DNA of 64,000 nucleotides from Snuella sedimenti (GCF_016428595.1 NZ_JAELVQ010000015.1:1-64000), one strand, 5' to 3'. Positions 35,430 through 44,668 are shown, counted from the first letter of the stretch. Notes: generated by a model not told the origin, from the sequence alone. Numbers and translations: made by a program.

Positions 35430-35471
35430 AAAACAAGGCAACCATAAATCGATTTATGGTTGCCTTGTTTT
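35430..35471 (-). terminator. perfect 42-bp palindromic terminator
   Basis: The two 21-base arms (35430-35450 and 35451-35471) are exact reverse complements with no unpaired loop. The palindrome runs from AAAACAAGGCAACC to GGTTGCCTTGTTTT. It lies 21 bases downstream of the stop of the TPR-like gene at 35493. It can act as a terminator in both directions. Confidence 0.8.
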
Positions 35472-35492
35472 ATTATTATATGTATAGCCGTT

Positions 35493-36068
35493 TTAACCTC
35501 TTCTTTTCTGCTGTCTAAGTGAACCACCCGCTCCATAATGTTGATTAGGCATTTGTGCACGCTTCATATTATCTTTCATCATTTTAATTTGGTCTGTAAG
35601 CATACCACGCTTATCTAATTTTTGAGCCTCAGATAAGAGTCTTTGTGCTTCTTGCTTTCTACGTTTAGAAAAGGCAATGCCCGATAGGTTAAGTTTTGCC
35701 ATGGCAAGGTCGTGATCCATCGATAGCCCTAAAGCTATTGCTTTCTTAAAGTATTTTTCCGCTTCATTCATATTGGTTTGTGAAACCATAATACCATGTA
35801 GGTAATTATAATAACCTTGCTGTTTTTTAACTAGTGCCGCTTCAGGATTTTTAATTTTGTTGAGCCATTTTTTAGCACCTTCAAAATCTTGTTTGCGCAA
35901 TCTTAAAAAAGCCAATAAAATAAATTCATTCTTAAAATAAAGAAATACAAAAATCAAGGATAATAATATAAACATGATACCATTACCTACATACCCCTCT
36001 GTGAATTGATAAACTGCAAAAGCATTGATACCAGCCGCAATAATTAGTTTTATAATTTTATTGTACAT
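35493..36068 (-). CDS. membrane-anchored TPR-like protein (DUF2892-type N-terminus)
   Basis: The 191-residue protein has two N-terminal membrane segments (about residues 5-20 and 26-55). Helical repeats follow: FEGAKKWLNKIKNPEAALVKKQQGYYNYLHGIM, then MNEAEKYFKKAIALGLSMDHDLAMAKLNLSGIAF. The repeats resemble tetratricopeptide units, and the C-terminus is basic and glycine-rich. It probably binds another protein on the cytoplasmic face. It is divergent from rpmH. Confidence 0.72.
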   Translation of the reverse strand: MYNKIIKLIIAAGINAFAVYQFTEGYVGNGIMFILLSLIFVFLYFKNEFILLAFLRLRKQDFEGAKKWLNKIKNPEAALVKKQQGYYNYLHGIMVSQTNMNEAEKYFKKAIALGLSMDHDLAMAKLNLSGIAFSKRRKQEAQRLLSEAQKLDKRGMLTDQIKMMKDNMKRAQMPNQHYGAGGSLRQQKRRG

Positions 36069-36272
36069 TTTGACGTAATTTAAATAGGTGTTTTAGACAC
36101 TTAATATCTTGTAAATAGTGCCTTTTAATTTAGACTGCAAAGAAACTAATTTTTTATTTAATTTACCCCATGCGATTTTAATAAATAAGGGAGTAAATTC
36201 ACCTTCAGTAACTAGTGTTTTATAGTACTGGATCAAAAAAAATAAGCTTATAAAAATATTTTTTAAATAAGG

Positions 36273-36303
36273 TTTGTCAAAGTGAAAACTCTTTGTATAT
36301 TTG
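36273..36303 (+). promoter_or_regulatory. promoter of rpmH
   Basis: TTTG at 36273-36276 and TATATTTG at 36296-36303 are 19 bases apart, the canonical Bacteroidota -33/-7 layout. The leader to rpmH is about 60 bases. Confidence 0.7.
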
Positions 36304-36365
36304 CACTCAGTTTTGGAAAAACACCAAATTAAAGATAATACATTCAGATTTAAAGATACAAGGTA

Positions 36366-36527
36366 ATGAGTAAAAGAACGTTTCAACCATCAAAAAGAAA
36401 GAGAAGAAACAAGCATGGTTTTAGAGAGCGAATGGCTTCTGCTAACGGTAGAAAAGTCCTTGCTCGTAGAAGAGCTAAGGGAAGAAAAAAACTTTCTGTA
36501 TCTTCTGAAACAAGACATAAAAAATAA
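36366..36527 (+). CDS. rpmH: 50S ribosomal protein L34
   Basis: This 53-residue basic protein begins [20 protein letters not shown] and continues [22 protein letters not shown], the invariant pattern of L34. It ends in a short polar tail. L34 sits near the peptide exit side of the large subunit. A strong promoter precedes it. Confidence 0.96.
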   Translation: MSKRTFQPSKRKRRNKHGFRERMASANGRKVLARRRAKGRKKLSVSSETRHKK

Positions 36528-36641
36528 TGATTTTTCATTGTTAATAATTTAAAGGTGTTGCTTATGTGTAACGCCTTTTTTTATATCTGGTCATCACCTA
36601 GCAATTTTAAAATTATATAAAGACAAAACAATACAGTAAAA

Positions 36642-39494
36642 ATGCCAAAAAATTCAAAACTTAAATCTATTTTAATTATTGGTTCGGGACCTATTGTTAT
36701 CGGACAAGCTTGTGAATTTGATTATTCTGGATCTCAAGCCTTAAGATCATTAAGGGAAGATGGAATTGAAACCATTCTTATAAACTCGAATCCAGCAACT
36801 ATTATGACAGATCCTTCTATGGCGGATCATGTTTATTTGTTGCCCCTCAATACTAAATCCTTAATTAAAATTTTAAAAGAACACCCACAAATAGATGCAG
36901 TATTACCAACTATGGGAGGTCAAACAGCATTGAACCTCTGTATAGAAGCAGATGAAAAAGGTATTTGGGAAGACTTTGGTGTTGAAATCATTGGTGTTGA
37001 TATTGATGCAATAAACATTACGGAAGATAGAGAGCAATTTAGGGAGCTAATGCTTAAAATAGGCATTCCTATGGCGCCACAAGCGACCGCAACTTCTTAT
37101 TTAAAGGGAAAAGAAATTGCGCAAGAATTTGGGTTTCCTTTAGTTATTAGAGCATCCTATACACTTGGAGGTGCTGGTGCTTCTTTTGTACATAAAGAAG
37201 AAGATTTTGATGAGTTGCTAACACGTGGTTTGGAAATTTCTCCAATTCACGAGGTAATGATCGATAAAGCATTAATTGGTTGGAAGGAGTATGAGTTAGA
37301 GTTGTTAAGAGATGCTAACGATAATGTGGTAATTATCTGTTCTATAGAAAATATGGATCCTATGGGGATCCATACTGGAGATTCAATTACTGTAGCACCT
37401 GCAATGACCTTAAGCGATAGAACCTATCAAAGAATGCGGGACATGGCAATCCATATGATGCGCAGCATTGGTGATTTTGCAGGGGGGTGTAATGTGCAGT
37501 TTGCAGTAAGTCCAGATGAGAAAGAGGATATAATAGCCATCGAAATAAACCCACGTGTATCACGCTCATCTGCCTTGGCCAGTAAGGCAACAGGATATCC
37601 TATTGCAAAAATAGCGGCTAAATTGGCTATTGGGTATAACTTGGACGAATTAAGTAACCAAATTACGAAGTCTACATCGGCCTTATTCGAACCAACTTTA
37701 GATTATGTAATCGTAAAAATACCACGTTGGAATTTTGATAAGTTTGAAGGATCCGATCGAACTTTAGGGCTTCAAATGAAATCTGTTGGAGAGGTTATGG
37801 GAATTGGACGTTCATTCCAAGAAGCTTTACACAAGGCTACGCAGTCACTTGAAATTAAGCGTAATGGATTAGGAGCGGATGGTAAAGAAAATAAAAATTA
37901 CGATCAGATTATAGAGAAGTTAACCTATGCTTCTTGGGATCGTGTATTTATAATTTATGATGCCATAGCTAAAGGTATTCCATTAAGTAGAATCCATGAG
38001 ATTACCAAAATTGATATGTGGTTCTTGAAACAATATGAGGAATTGTATTTGCTTCAAAACGAAATATCTACATATACTATCGATTCCATAGAAAAAGAAC
38101 TGTTGTTAGAGGCTAAGCAAAAAGGGTATGGTGACAGACAGATTGCACATATGCTAGGTTGTTTAGAAAGTCAGGTGTATAATAAGCGGGAAGCGCTTGG
38201 TATTAACAGGGTTTACAAGTTAGTAGATACTTGTGCCGCAGAATTTAAAGCACAAACACCTTATTATTATTCTACGTTCGAAAGCGATATGGAAACAGCC
38301 GATGGAAAGCGTTATGCAGATAACGAAAGTGTGGTTTCCGACAAGAAAAAAGTAATAGTTTTAGGATCAGGGCCCAATAGAATAGGACAAGGTATTGAAT
38401 TTGATTATTGTTGTGTACATGGCGTTTTGGCAGCAGCAGAAGTAGGATACGAAACCATTATGATTAACTGTAATCCAGAAACCGTTTCAACCGATTTCGA
38501 TACAGCAGATAAGCTATATTTCGAGCCTGTTTTTTGGGAGCATATATACGATATAATCAAACATGAAAAGCCAGAAGGTGTAATTGTTCAGCTAGGTGGA
38601 CAAACGGCTTTAAAGCTTGCAGAAAAGTTATCGCGATATGGTATAAAGATATTAGGAACAAGTTTTGAAGCCTTAGATTTAGCTGAGGACAGAGGTTTGT
38701 TTTCAAACTTGTTAAAAGAAAATAATATACCTTATCCTAAATTTGATATTGCTACAACGGCTGATGAAGCTTTAGCAATAGCCGATGTACTAGATTTTCC
38801 AATTTTAGTGCGTCCGTCCTATGTTCTAGGAGGTCAAGGAATGAAAATCGTTATCAATAAAGCTGAACTTGAAAAGCATGTGGTTGATTTGTTGAGTAAA
38901 ATGCCAGACAATAAATTGCTTTTAGATCATTATTTAGATGGTGCCATTGAGGCTGAAGCCGATGCTATATGTGATGGAGAAGATGTTTACATTATTGGTA
39001 TCATGGAGCATATCGAGCCTTGTGGTATTCATTCAGGTGATAGTAACTCTACATTGCCTCCGTTTAACCTTGGTGACCTGGTAATGCAGCAAATAAAAGA
39101 CCATACAAAGAAGATTGCTCTGGCATTAAATACTGTGGGATTAATCAATATTCAGTTTGCTATAAAGGACGATACAGTTTTTATTATTGAAGCAAACCCA
39201 AGAGCATCCAGAACAGTGCCATTTATAGCAAAGGCATATGGAGAACCTTATGTAAACTATGCTACTAAAGTAATGTTGGGCGATAAAAAGCTTAAAGATT
39301 TTAACTTCAATCCGAAATTGGAGGGCTATGCTATAAAACAACCTGTATTCTCTTTTAACAAGTTCCCTAATGTAAATAAGAAATTGGGACCAGAAATGAA
39401 AAGTACAGGAGAAAGCATCTTATTTATAGACAGTTTAAAAGACGACGCGTTTTACGATCTGTATTCCAGAAGGAAAATGTATTTAAGTAAATAA
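36642..39494 (+). CDS. carB: carbamoyl-phosphate synthase large subunit, short form
   Basis: CarB makes carbamoyl phosphate from glutamine-derived ammonia, bicarbonate and two ATP, for pyrimidines and arginine. The 950-residue protein has both ATP-grasp halves: SGPIVIGQACEFDYSGSQA with GGQTALN in the first, and SGPNRIGQGIEFDYCCVH with LGGQTALKL in the second. The oligomerisation domain lies between them. It ends near YDLYSRRKMYLSK, so the C-terminal MGS-like regulatory domain of about 120 residues in the 1073-residue E. coli enzyme is absent. Allosteric control by UMP or ornithine is therefore not expected. The small subunit gene is not in the window. Confidence 0.94.
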   Translation: MPKNSKLKSILIIGSGPIVIGQACEFDYSGSQALRSLREDGIETILINSNPATIMTDPSMADHVYLLPLNTKSLIKILKEHPQIDAVLPTMGGQTALNLCIEADEKGIWEDFGVEIIGVDIDAINITEDREQFRELMLKIGIPMAPQATATSYLKGKEIAQEFGFPLVIRASYTLGGAGASFVHKEEDFDELLTRGLEISPIHEVMIDKALIGWKEYELELLRDANDNVVIICSIENMDPMGIHTGDSITVAPAMTLSDRTYQRMRDMAIHMMRSIGDFAGGCNVQFAVSPDEKEDIIAIEINPRVSRSSALASKATGYPIAKIAAKLAIGYNLDELSNQITKSTSALFEPTLDYVIVKIPRWNFDKFEGSDRTLGLQMKSVGEVMGIGRSFQEALHKATQSLEIKRNGLGADGKENKNYDQIIEKLTYASWDRVFIIYDAIAKGIPLSRIHEITKIDMWFLKQYEELYLLQNEISTYTIDSIEKELLLEAKQKGYGDRQIAHMLGCLESQVYNKREALGINRVYKLVDTCAAEFKAQTPYYYSTFESDMETADGKRYADNESVVSDKKKVIVLGSGPNRIGQGIEFDYCCVHGVLAAAEVGYETIMINCNPETVSTDFDTADKLYFEPVFWEHIYDIIKHEKPEGVIVQLGGQTALKLAEKLSRYGIKILGTSFEALDLAEDRGLFSNLLKENNIPYPKFDIATTADEALAIADVLDFPILVRPSYVLGGQGMKIVINKAELEKHVVDLLSKMPDNKLLLDHYLDGAIEAEADAICDGEDVYIIGIMEHIEPCGIHSGDSNSTLPPFNLGDLVMQQIKDHTKKIALALNTVGLINIQFAIKDDTVFIIEANPRASRTVPFIAKAYGEPYVNYATKVMLGDKKLKDFNFNPKLEGYAIKQPVFSFNKFPNVNKKLGPEMKSTGESILFIDSLKDDAFYDLYSRRKMYLSK

Positions 39495-39512
39495 CTTAAA
39501 CAACAAATATAT

Positions 39513-39537
39513 AAAGCCGCTTTAAGCGGCTTTTTTT
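39513..39537 (+). terminator. terminator of carB
   Basis: Arms AAAGCCGCT (39513-39521) and AGCGGCTTT (39525-39533) with a T-run lie 18 bases after the carB stop. It is a textbook rho-independent terminator. Confidence 0.88.
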
Positions 39538-39652
39538 GTACATAATTTTTGAGTAATAGCCAGCTCTCGTAAAATTATAATACTCATGCTCATTTTAAAT
39601 TATGTTTAGTAAGTATACACCCTTTTATAATAAAAGGTATAAAATTTAATCG

Positions 39653-39840
39653 AAAAGAATTCCTCGAGGCTCTGCCTCGGGGTTTCCATTGAAATTGTCA
39701 TTCCCGTTAAAACGGAAATCTAAATAACAGAATTTCGATTTTTGACCGAAAAGGTCAAAATGAAACGAGCTAAACCTGTACTGAGCATTCTAAGTGTACC
39801 CCTATGGCTCTGCCTCGAGGATGCTTCGTTCCAAGAAATT
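39653..39840. repeat. dispersed palindromic repeat, copy B
   Basis: This is the shorter partner of the repeat at 26044-26262 with the same ordered blocks, including GAAATTGTCATTCCCGT. Its hairpin arms TTTTTGACC / GGTCAAAA enclose a different loop (gaaaa versus ttgtga), so the stem is kept while the loop drifts. It has an extra piece (near 39773-39797) absent from copy A. Confidence 0.75.
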
Positions 39841-39907
39841 TTTTTATTAGTGGATTGGTATTTAATTTTATTAAGGCGCCATATTCTTCGTTATGAAGCT
39901 TGGTAAA

Positions 39908-39980
39908 ACAATAAAGGGCTGACATACAATGTCAACCCTTTACTAAAAAACTAAACTAACTCTAATATAATCTCATATTA
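39908..39980 (-). ncRNA. candidate small RNA with terminator hairpin
   Basis: On the minus strand TATATTTG (39986-39993) matches the -7 consensus. About 40 bases of unstructured TTAGAGTTAGTTTAGTTTT-type sequence follow. The stretch ends in a 13-bp hairpin (39913-39925 with 39929-39941, one G-U) and a T-rich ending. No open frame or neighbouring minus-strand gene lies in the stretch, so a short transcript of roughly 70 nt is the simplest reading. Its function is unknown, and the -33 element is not seen. Confidence 0.4.
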
Positions 39981-40397
39981 TGTTACAAATATAGCAAGCT
40001 ACTGGGGTTAGGGCTACTAATTATTAAACCAGATGTGATACTTTTTTTGCCTTTTTTAAATTTTTGAAAGAAAATTAAGTCACGAATAAGGGGAGGATTT
40101 ACAAAACTATATATATACTGACTGCGAGGTAAAAAAATATTTATATTTGTATACATTCAATCGTTTGAACTGTCGTTGCGTTATTCTAAGACATAAGGTT
40201 GTTATGGCAAAAATAGTATAGGTCGTGGTGACATTTATAGTAGCGCTAATCATTATGACTAACTAAATTTGTATGAATACTTAAAAATTACCTGTTTTAA
40301 GGTTTTCTTAGAGAATTAAGTAAGATTCAAATAATTATAATTATTAATCTGTAAATAAGGTTTTGGGATTAAAATCTGAAAATTTATAAATTACTTA

Positions 40398-40558
40398 GAG
40401 ACTGTTTAAAATTCGTTTTTGAAATTTGTTATAGGTCATTTTTTTGCCAATTAAGGCTTTAAAACCGGAGTTTAGCAGCGCTAAATGAGGATTTTCATAA
40501 CGAAAAGTGGTGAAAAAAGGGGCATAACAAAACCAAAAGGTGGAATTTAAACAATCTC
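40398..40558. mobile_element. 161-bp MITE, copy 2
   Basis: It has the same length and nearly the same sequence as copy 1 at 30660-30820, with terminal inverted repeats GAGACTGTTTAAA and TTTAAACAATCTC (one substitution). A 3-bp TTA duplication flanks it (40395-40397 and 40559-40561). It ends 25 bases before the first gene of the polysaccharide operon and must lie in that operon's leader or promoter. Confidence 0.88.
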
Positions 40559-40583
40559 TTAACATATTAAAATTAAAATAACA

Positions 40584-41363
40584 ATGTCAATATTCAGTTT
40601 ACAAGGAAAAACCGCTGTCATTACTGGTGGAGCTAGTGGTATAGGAAAAGCAATTACAACAGCATTTGCGAAGCAAGGTGCTCAAGTACATATTTTAGAA
40701 TTTAATGAAGAAAGCGGTAATTTAGCAGTAGAAGAAATTAATAATAATGGAGGTAAGGCGTATTTTTACCAATGCGACGTGTCTAATCACCAACAAGTAA
40801 AAGATGTTATAAATACTATAGCTGCCCAACAGCCTATAGATATTTTAGTAAATAATGCTGGGATAGCCCATGTAGGTAATGTAGAGAATACAGAAGAATC
40901 CGATTTAGACCGTATTTATAATGTTAATGTAAAAGGCGTATATAACTGCATGCACGCCGTTGTCCCTAAAATGAAAGCAAACGGTGGAGGCGTTATTTTA
41001 AATATGGCTTCTATCGCATCATCGGTTGGAATTTCAGACCGCTTTGCGTATTCTATGTCTAAAGGTGCTGCACTTACTATGACCTATTCTGTTGCCAAGG
41101 ACTATGTTAATGATGGTATTCGTTGTAATTGTATATCGCCAGCAAGAGTGCACACGCCTTTTGTAGATGGATTTATAAAGAAGAATTACCCAGGAAAAGA
41201 AGAAGAAATGTTTGAAGCCTTGTCAAAAACACAGCCTATTGGCCGTATGGGGAAGCCAGAAGAAATAGCCAACCTAGCACTTTATCTCTGTTCTGATGAA
41301 GCTTCCTTTATAACAGGAACAGATTTTCCAATAGATGGTGGATTCATAAAACTAAACGGGTAA
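40584..41363 (+). CDS. SDR-family dehydrogenase, likely of fucose oxidation
   Basis: The 259-residue short-chain dehydrogenase has the NAD(P)-binding TGGASGIGKA, the NNAG motif at about residue 91, a serine in MASIASS and the catalytic YSMSK. It ends with the family strand TGTDFPIDGG. In this setting it is probably either L-fucose dehydrogenase or 2-keto-3-deoxy-L-fuconate dehydrogenase of the non-phosphorylating pathway. The FAH-family enzyme downstream and the L-fuconate dehydratase at 26287 support that, but SDR specificity cannot be read from sequence. It opens the operon; its stop overlaps the next ATG (TAATG). Confidence 0.82.
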   Translation: MSIFSLQGKTAVITGGASGIGKAITTAFAKQGAQVHILEFNEESGNLAVEEINNNGGKAYFYQCDVSNHQQVKDVINTIAAQQPIDILVNNAGIAHVGNVENTEESDLDRIYNVNVKGVYNCMHAVVPKMKANGGGVILNMASIASSVGISDRFAYSMSKGAALTMTYSVAKDYVNDGIRCNCISPARVHTPFVDGFIKKNYPGKEEEMFEALSKTQPIGRMGKPEEIANLALYLCSDEASFITGTDFPIDGGFIKLNG

Positions 41364-43162
41364 TGATTAAAAAGTATTTGTTAATTGTTGCATTTTTTAG
41401 TGCCGTTACGATAACGTTTTCACAACAAAATGGAAAGATAGACTATATTAAAGAGATTTCAGAAAGACCTTATCCAGAGTGGTTTAAGGGTGCTAAGCTA
41501 GGAATTTTTATCCATTGGGGATTATACTCCGTACCAGCCTATGGAAGTAAAGAATCTTATGGCGAGTGGTACTTAAGAGGGTTGCAGTTAGGCGATTCTT
41601 TGCGTACTAATTTTATGAAAGATACCTATGGTCAAAATTTCACCTATAAAGACTTTGCCCCGTTGTTTAAAGCAGAACTGTTTAATGCAGAAGAATGGGC
41701 CGGGTTTTTTAAAAAATCGGGTGCTAAATATGTTGTGTTGGTGTCTAAACACCACGATGGATATGCTTTATGGCCTAGTAAATATAGTAGAAACTGGAAT
41801 TCGGTGGATGTAGGGCCTAAACGAGATATTGTTGGAGAACTAACAAATGCAGTAAAAAAATCAGGGTTAAAAATGGGACTGTATTATTCGCTTCCAGAGT
41901 GGAACCACCCATTACACCGATGGTATACCGATCCGCATGATAGCATTACAAACTATATAGACTCTTATATGGTACCTCAATTTAAGGAATTGATAAGTAC
42001 TTATAAACCGTCTTTAATATTTGCAGATGGTGAATGGTTCAACTCTGCCAAGCAATGGCACTCGGCCGAATTGATTCACTGGTATTATAACTTAGTAGGT
42101 GACGAAGCTATTGTTAATAACCGTTGGGGACATGGTTTGGACACTGGATTTTTAACACCAGAGTACAGTGCAGGCATTAAGGTAACCGATAGGCCTTGGG
42201 CTGAAGTTCGAGGAATAGGGCGATCATTTGGTTTAAACAGAAATGAAACTTTAGAAGCCTATGGAAGTTCCCAAGATTTAATCCAACGCTTTATACACAC
42301 AGTTGCCAATGGAGGTGGGATGATTATAAATGTGGGGCCAAAAGCAGACGGACAGATTCCGTTAATTCAGCAAGAACGCTTAATAGATTTAGGAAATTGG
42401 TTAAAAATAAATGGAGCTGCCATTTACGGAGCTACACCGTTTACGCGTCATGAAGAAGAAAAAGAGGTGTTTATGAATCGTATTGATTCTCAAATTAATT
42501 TTAATTGGGTGCGTAATTCACCAATGAAAGGAATTAGAGAAGACAATTTTTCAGCAAATTGGGAAGGTTATATAGTTGCCCCTCACAGTGGGAACTATAC
42601 TTTTGAAGTCAAAGCAGATGATGAGGCCATTGTTTTAATAGACGGAAAACAAGTTATTAACCAAAATTATACGGCTGCTGGGTCGCAATCCGAAGTTATG
42701 GGAGCACAAACTAGTGCTACAACACAAGGTACAATTAAATTAAAGGAAGGAGTAGCCTATCCAGTTCAAATCAAATACAGGGAAAAGGATCTAAATGCTT
42801 CTATTGCCTTATTTTGGAAAACGAAGGGGAATGAAAAACAGTTAGTACCAGCTTCCGCTTTCTTTTTGGATGCAGAAAAGAAAGTACAAGGCTTAAATGC
42901 AACGTACAGCTCATTAAAAACATACTTGTGCTACACACAAAATAAGGATAAGATTTATGCAATTAGTTTTGAGTGGCCAGATGATACATTAAAGTTAACA
43001 ATTCCAGACCCAGGATCTCAAGCAACGGTTAAATTATTGGGCTTAGACAGGGAATTACCCTGGACTTATACTAATGGACAAATGCATGTTGATACTAGCG
43101 GTATAAAGTATGCTGAAATGCCTACACACGATGCATGGACTTTTGAAATCGATAAAAACTAA
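41363..43162 (+). CDS. GH29 alpha-L-fucosidase with PA14 domain
   Basis: The 599-residue exported enzyme has a signal peptide (to residue 20) and a GH29 catalytic barrel from about 30 to 355. FIHWGLYSVPAYGS and SKHHDGYALWPS are conserved, and the likely nucleophile is Asp222 in LIFADGEW. A PA14-type beta-sandwich (about 378-505, NYTFEVKADDEAIVLIDGKQVI) is followed by the usual C-terminal sandwich. PA14 domains often bind glycans, so it may position the enzyme on the polymer. It overlaps the SDR gene by one base and precedes another GH29 by six bases. Confidence 0.9.
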   Translation: MIKKYLLIVAFFSAVTITFSQQNGKIDYIKEISERPYPEWFKGAKLGIFIHWGLYSVPAYGSKESYGEWYLRGLQLGDSLRTNFMKDTYGQNFTYKDFAPLFKAELFNAEEWAGFFKKSGAKYVVLVSKHHDGYALWPSKYSRNWNSVDVGPKRDIVGELTNAVKKSGLKMGLYYSLPEWNHPLHRWYTDPHDSITNYIDSYMVPQFKELISTYKPSLIFADGEWFNSAKQWHSAELIHWYYNLVGDEAIVNNRWGHGLDTGFLTPEYSAGIKVTDRPWAEVRGIGRSFGLNRNETLEAYGSSQDLIQRFIHTVANGGGMIINVGPKADGQIPLIQQERLIDLGNWLKINGAAIYGATPFTRHEEEKEVFMNRIDSQINFNWVRNSPMKGIREDNFSANWEGYIVAPHSGNYTFEVKADDEAIVLIDGKQVINQNYTAAGSQSEVMGAQTSATTQGTIKLKEGVAYPVQIKYREKDLNASIALFWKTKGNEKQLVPASAFFLDAEKKVQGLNATYSSLKTYLCYTQNKDKIYAISFEWPDDTLKLTIPDPGSQATVKLLGLDRELPWTYTNGQMHVDTSGIKYAEMPTHDAWTFEIDKN

Positions 43163-43168
43163 ATTATT

Positions 43169-44656
43169 ATGAACCTATTAAAAAAACATTACCTGATAAT
43201 TTTTCTTTTAGCATTAGCAGTTTGTTCTACTGTGAATGCTCAGGAAGCCTATAAACCCACTTGGGAATCCTTAGACTCTAGACCAATACCCGATTGGTTT
43301 CAAGATGCTAAGTTTGGAGTATTTATCCACTGGGGACCTTATTCGGTTCCAGCTTGGTCGCCAAAAGGAACTTACTCAGAGTGGTATCAATATTGGCTAC
43401 AGAGTAAATCCCTTTTTGGTAATGGTAAGTTTAAAGGAGATGAAATAGTTAATTTTCATAATAAAACCTATGGAGAGGACTTTAGTTATTACGATTTTGG
43501 CGAGATGTTTAAAGCCGATCTGTTCAATCCCAATGATTGGGCTGAACTGTTTGAAAAAGCAGGAGCCAAATACATTGTATTGACCTCTAAACACCATGAT
43601 GGGTTTACACTATGGCCTAACAAGCAAGCTAATGATAGAGGCTTTGCATGGAACAGCATGGAAGTAGGAGCCAAACGGGACTTGGTAGGTGAATTATCTG
43701 AAGCTGTAAAGAAAACCGACGTTAAAATGGGATTGTATTATTCACTTTATGAATGGTATCACCCATGGTGGCAAAAAGACAAAGAACGTTTTGTAGATGA
43801 GCATTTTATCCCACAGGTAAAAGATTTGGTAACCAAATACAGTCCTGACATATTATGGGCTGATGGTGAGTGGGATATGGAAGACGAGAAATGGAAATCA
43901 AAAGCGTTTTTAGCCTGGTTATTTAACGAATCTAATGTAAAAGAATCTATTGTTGTTAATGATCGTTGGGGAAAAGGTATAAGGAAGCACCACGGAGGTT
44001 ATTTTACTACCGAATATGAAGCAGCTACTCCCGAATTCAACAAACCTTGGGAAGAATGTCGCGGTATGGGGTTCTCCTTTGGGTACAACCGTAATGAAGA
44101 TGCACAAGATTACAATTCCCCAAAAGCATTGGTGTTAACCTTGGTAAATATTGTAAGTACAGGAGGAAATCTATTATTGGATATCGGTCCCGATGCTAGG
44201 GGTAGAATACCGGTAATTATGCAAGAACGCTTATTGCAAATAGGAAGTTGGTTGGAAACAAACGGAGAAGCTATTTATGGCACACGTCCTTGGAATAACT
44301 CTTTTCAGTGGTCTTTAGAAGGTGAAAAGAATTATATCCCTAAGCAACATTATTTGGGAGGTGATGTCATTTTAAAGCAAACCATCGATCCCGAACCAGG
44401 TTATGCTGTTAAAGAGCTGTTCTTTACACAAAATGACAAAGCCTATTATGCCATATTGCCAAAATGGAACGAAGAAGTAGTAATAAGAAATTTTAAAGCT
44501 TCAGAACAAGCAAAAATTTCATTGTTGGCAACGGGAGAAGTATTAAATGGAAAACAAGCTGGTGAAGATTTTATAATCGAATTGCCCAGCTACCAACCTA
44601 ATAAAATGAAAGCAACGGATGTATATGCCTATGCTATTAAAATAACAAAGAAATAA
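43169..44656 (+). CDS. GH29 alpha-L-fucosidase
   Basis: The 495-residue protein has a signal peptide ending in VNAQ and a full GH29 barrel: FIHWGPYSVPAWSPKGTYSEWYQYW, SKHHDGFTLWPN and Asp232 in ILWADGEWD as probable nucleophile. A C-terminal sandwich follows. It shares the ADGEW motif with the preceding fucosidase, so the pair may come from duplication, but it lacks the PA14 insertion. It lies 6 bases behind it and 12 before the next GH29, clearly one operon. It probably removes terminal fucose in the periplasm. Confidence 0.9.
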   Translation: MNLLKKHYLIIFLLALAVCSTVNAQEAYKPTWESLDSRPIPDWFQDAKFGVFIHWGPYSVPAWSPKGTYSEWYQYWLQSKSLFGNGKFKGDEIVNFHNKTYGEDFSYYDFGEMFKADLFNPNDWAELFEKAGAKYIVLTSKHHDGFTLWPNKQANDRGFAWNSMEVGAKRDLVGELSEAVKKTDVKMGLYYSLYEWYHPWWQKDKERFVDEHFIPQVKDLVTKYSPDILWADGEWDMEDEKWKSKAFLAWLFNESNVKESIVVNDRWGKGIRKHHGGYFTTEYEAATPEFNKPWEECRGMGFSFGYNRNEDAQDYNSPKALVLTLVNIVSTGGNLLLDIGPDARGRIPVIMQERLLQIGSWLETNGEAIYGTRPWNNSFQWSLEGEKNYIPKQHYLGGDVILKQTIDPEPGYAVKELFFTQNDKAYYAILPKWNEEVVIRNFKASEQAKISLLATGEVLNGKQAGEDFIIELPSYQPNKMKATDVYAYAIKITKK

Positions 44657-44668
44657 AGAGTCCATATT

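Larger units (their letters stand above)
39538..40397. other. gene-free region of repeats and a candidate small RNA
   Basis: This stretch holds the dispersed repeat copy B (39653-39840) and a possible small RNA on the minus strand (about 39908-39980). It also has candidate plus-strand -7 boxes TATATTTG at 40142-40149 and TAAATTTG at 40264-40271 that could drive the polysaccharide operon. The MITE follows. No open frame of worth is seen. Confidence 0.6.

Noticed and set aside
36093-36386. 97-residue minus-strand frame over the rpmH promoter
   Set aside because: It covers the well-formed promoter and the start of rpmH and is a low-complexity AT-rich frame.
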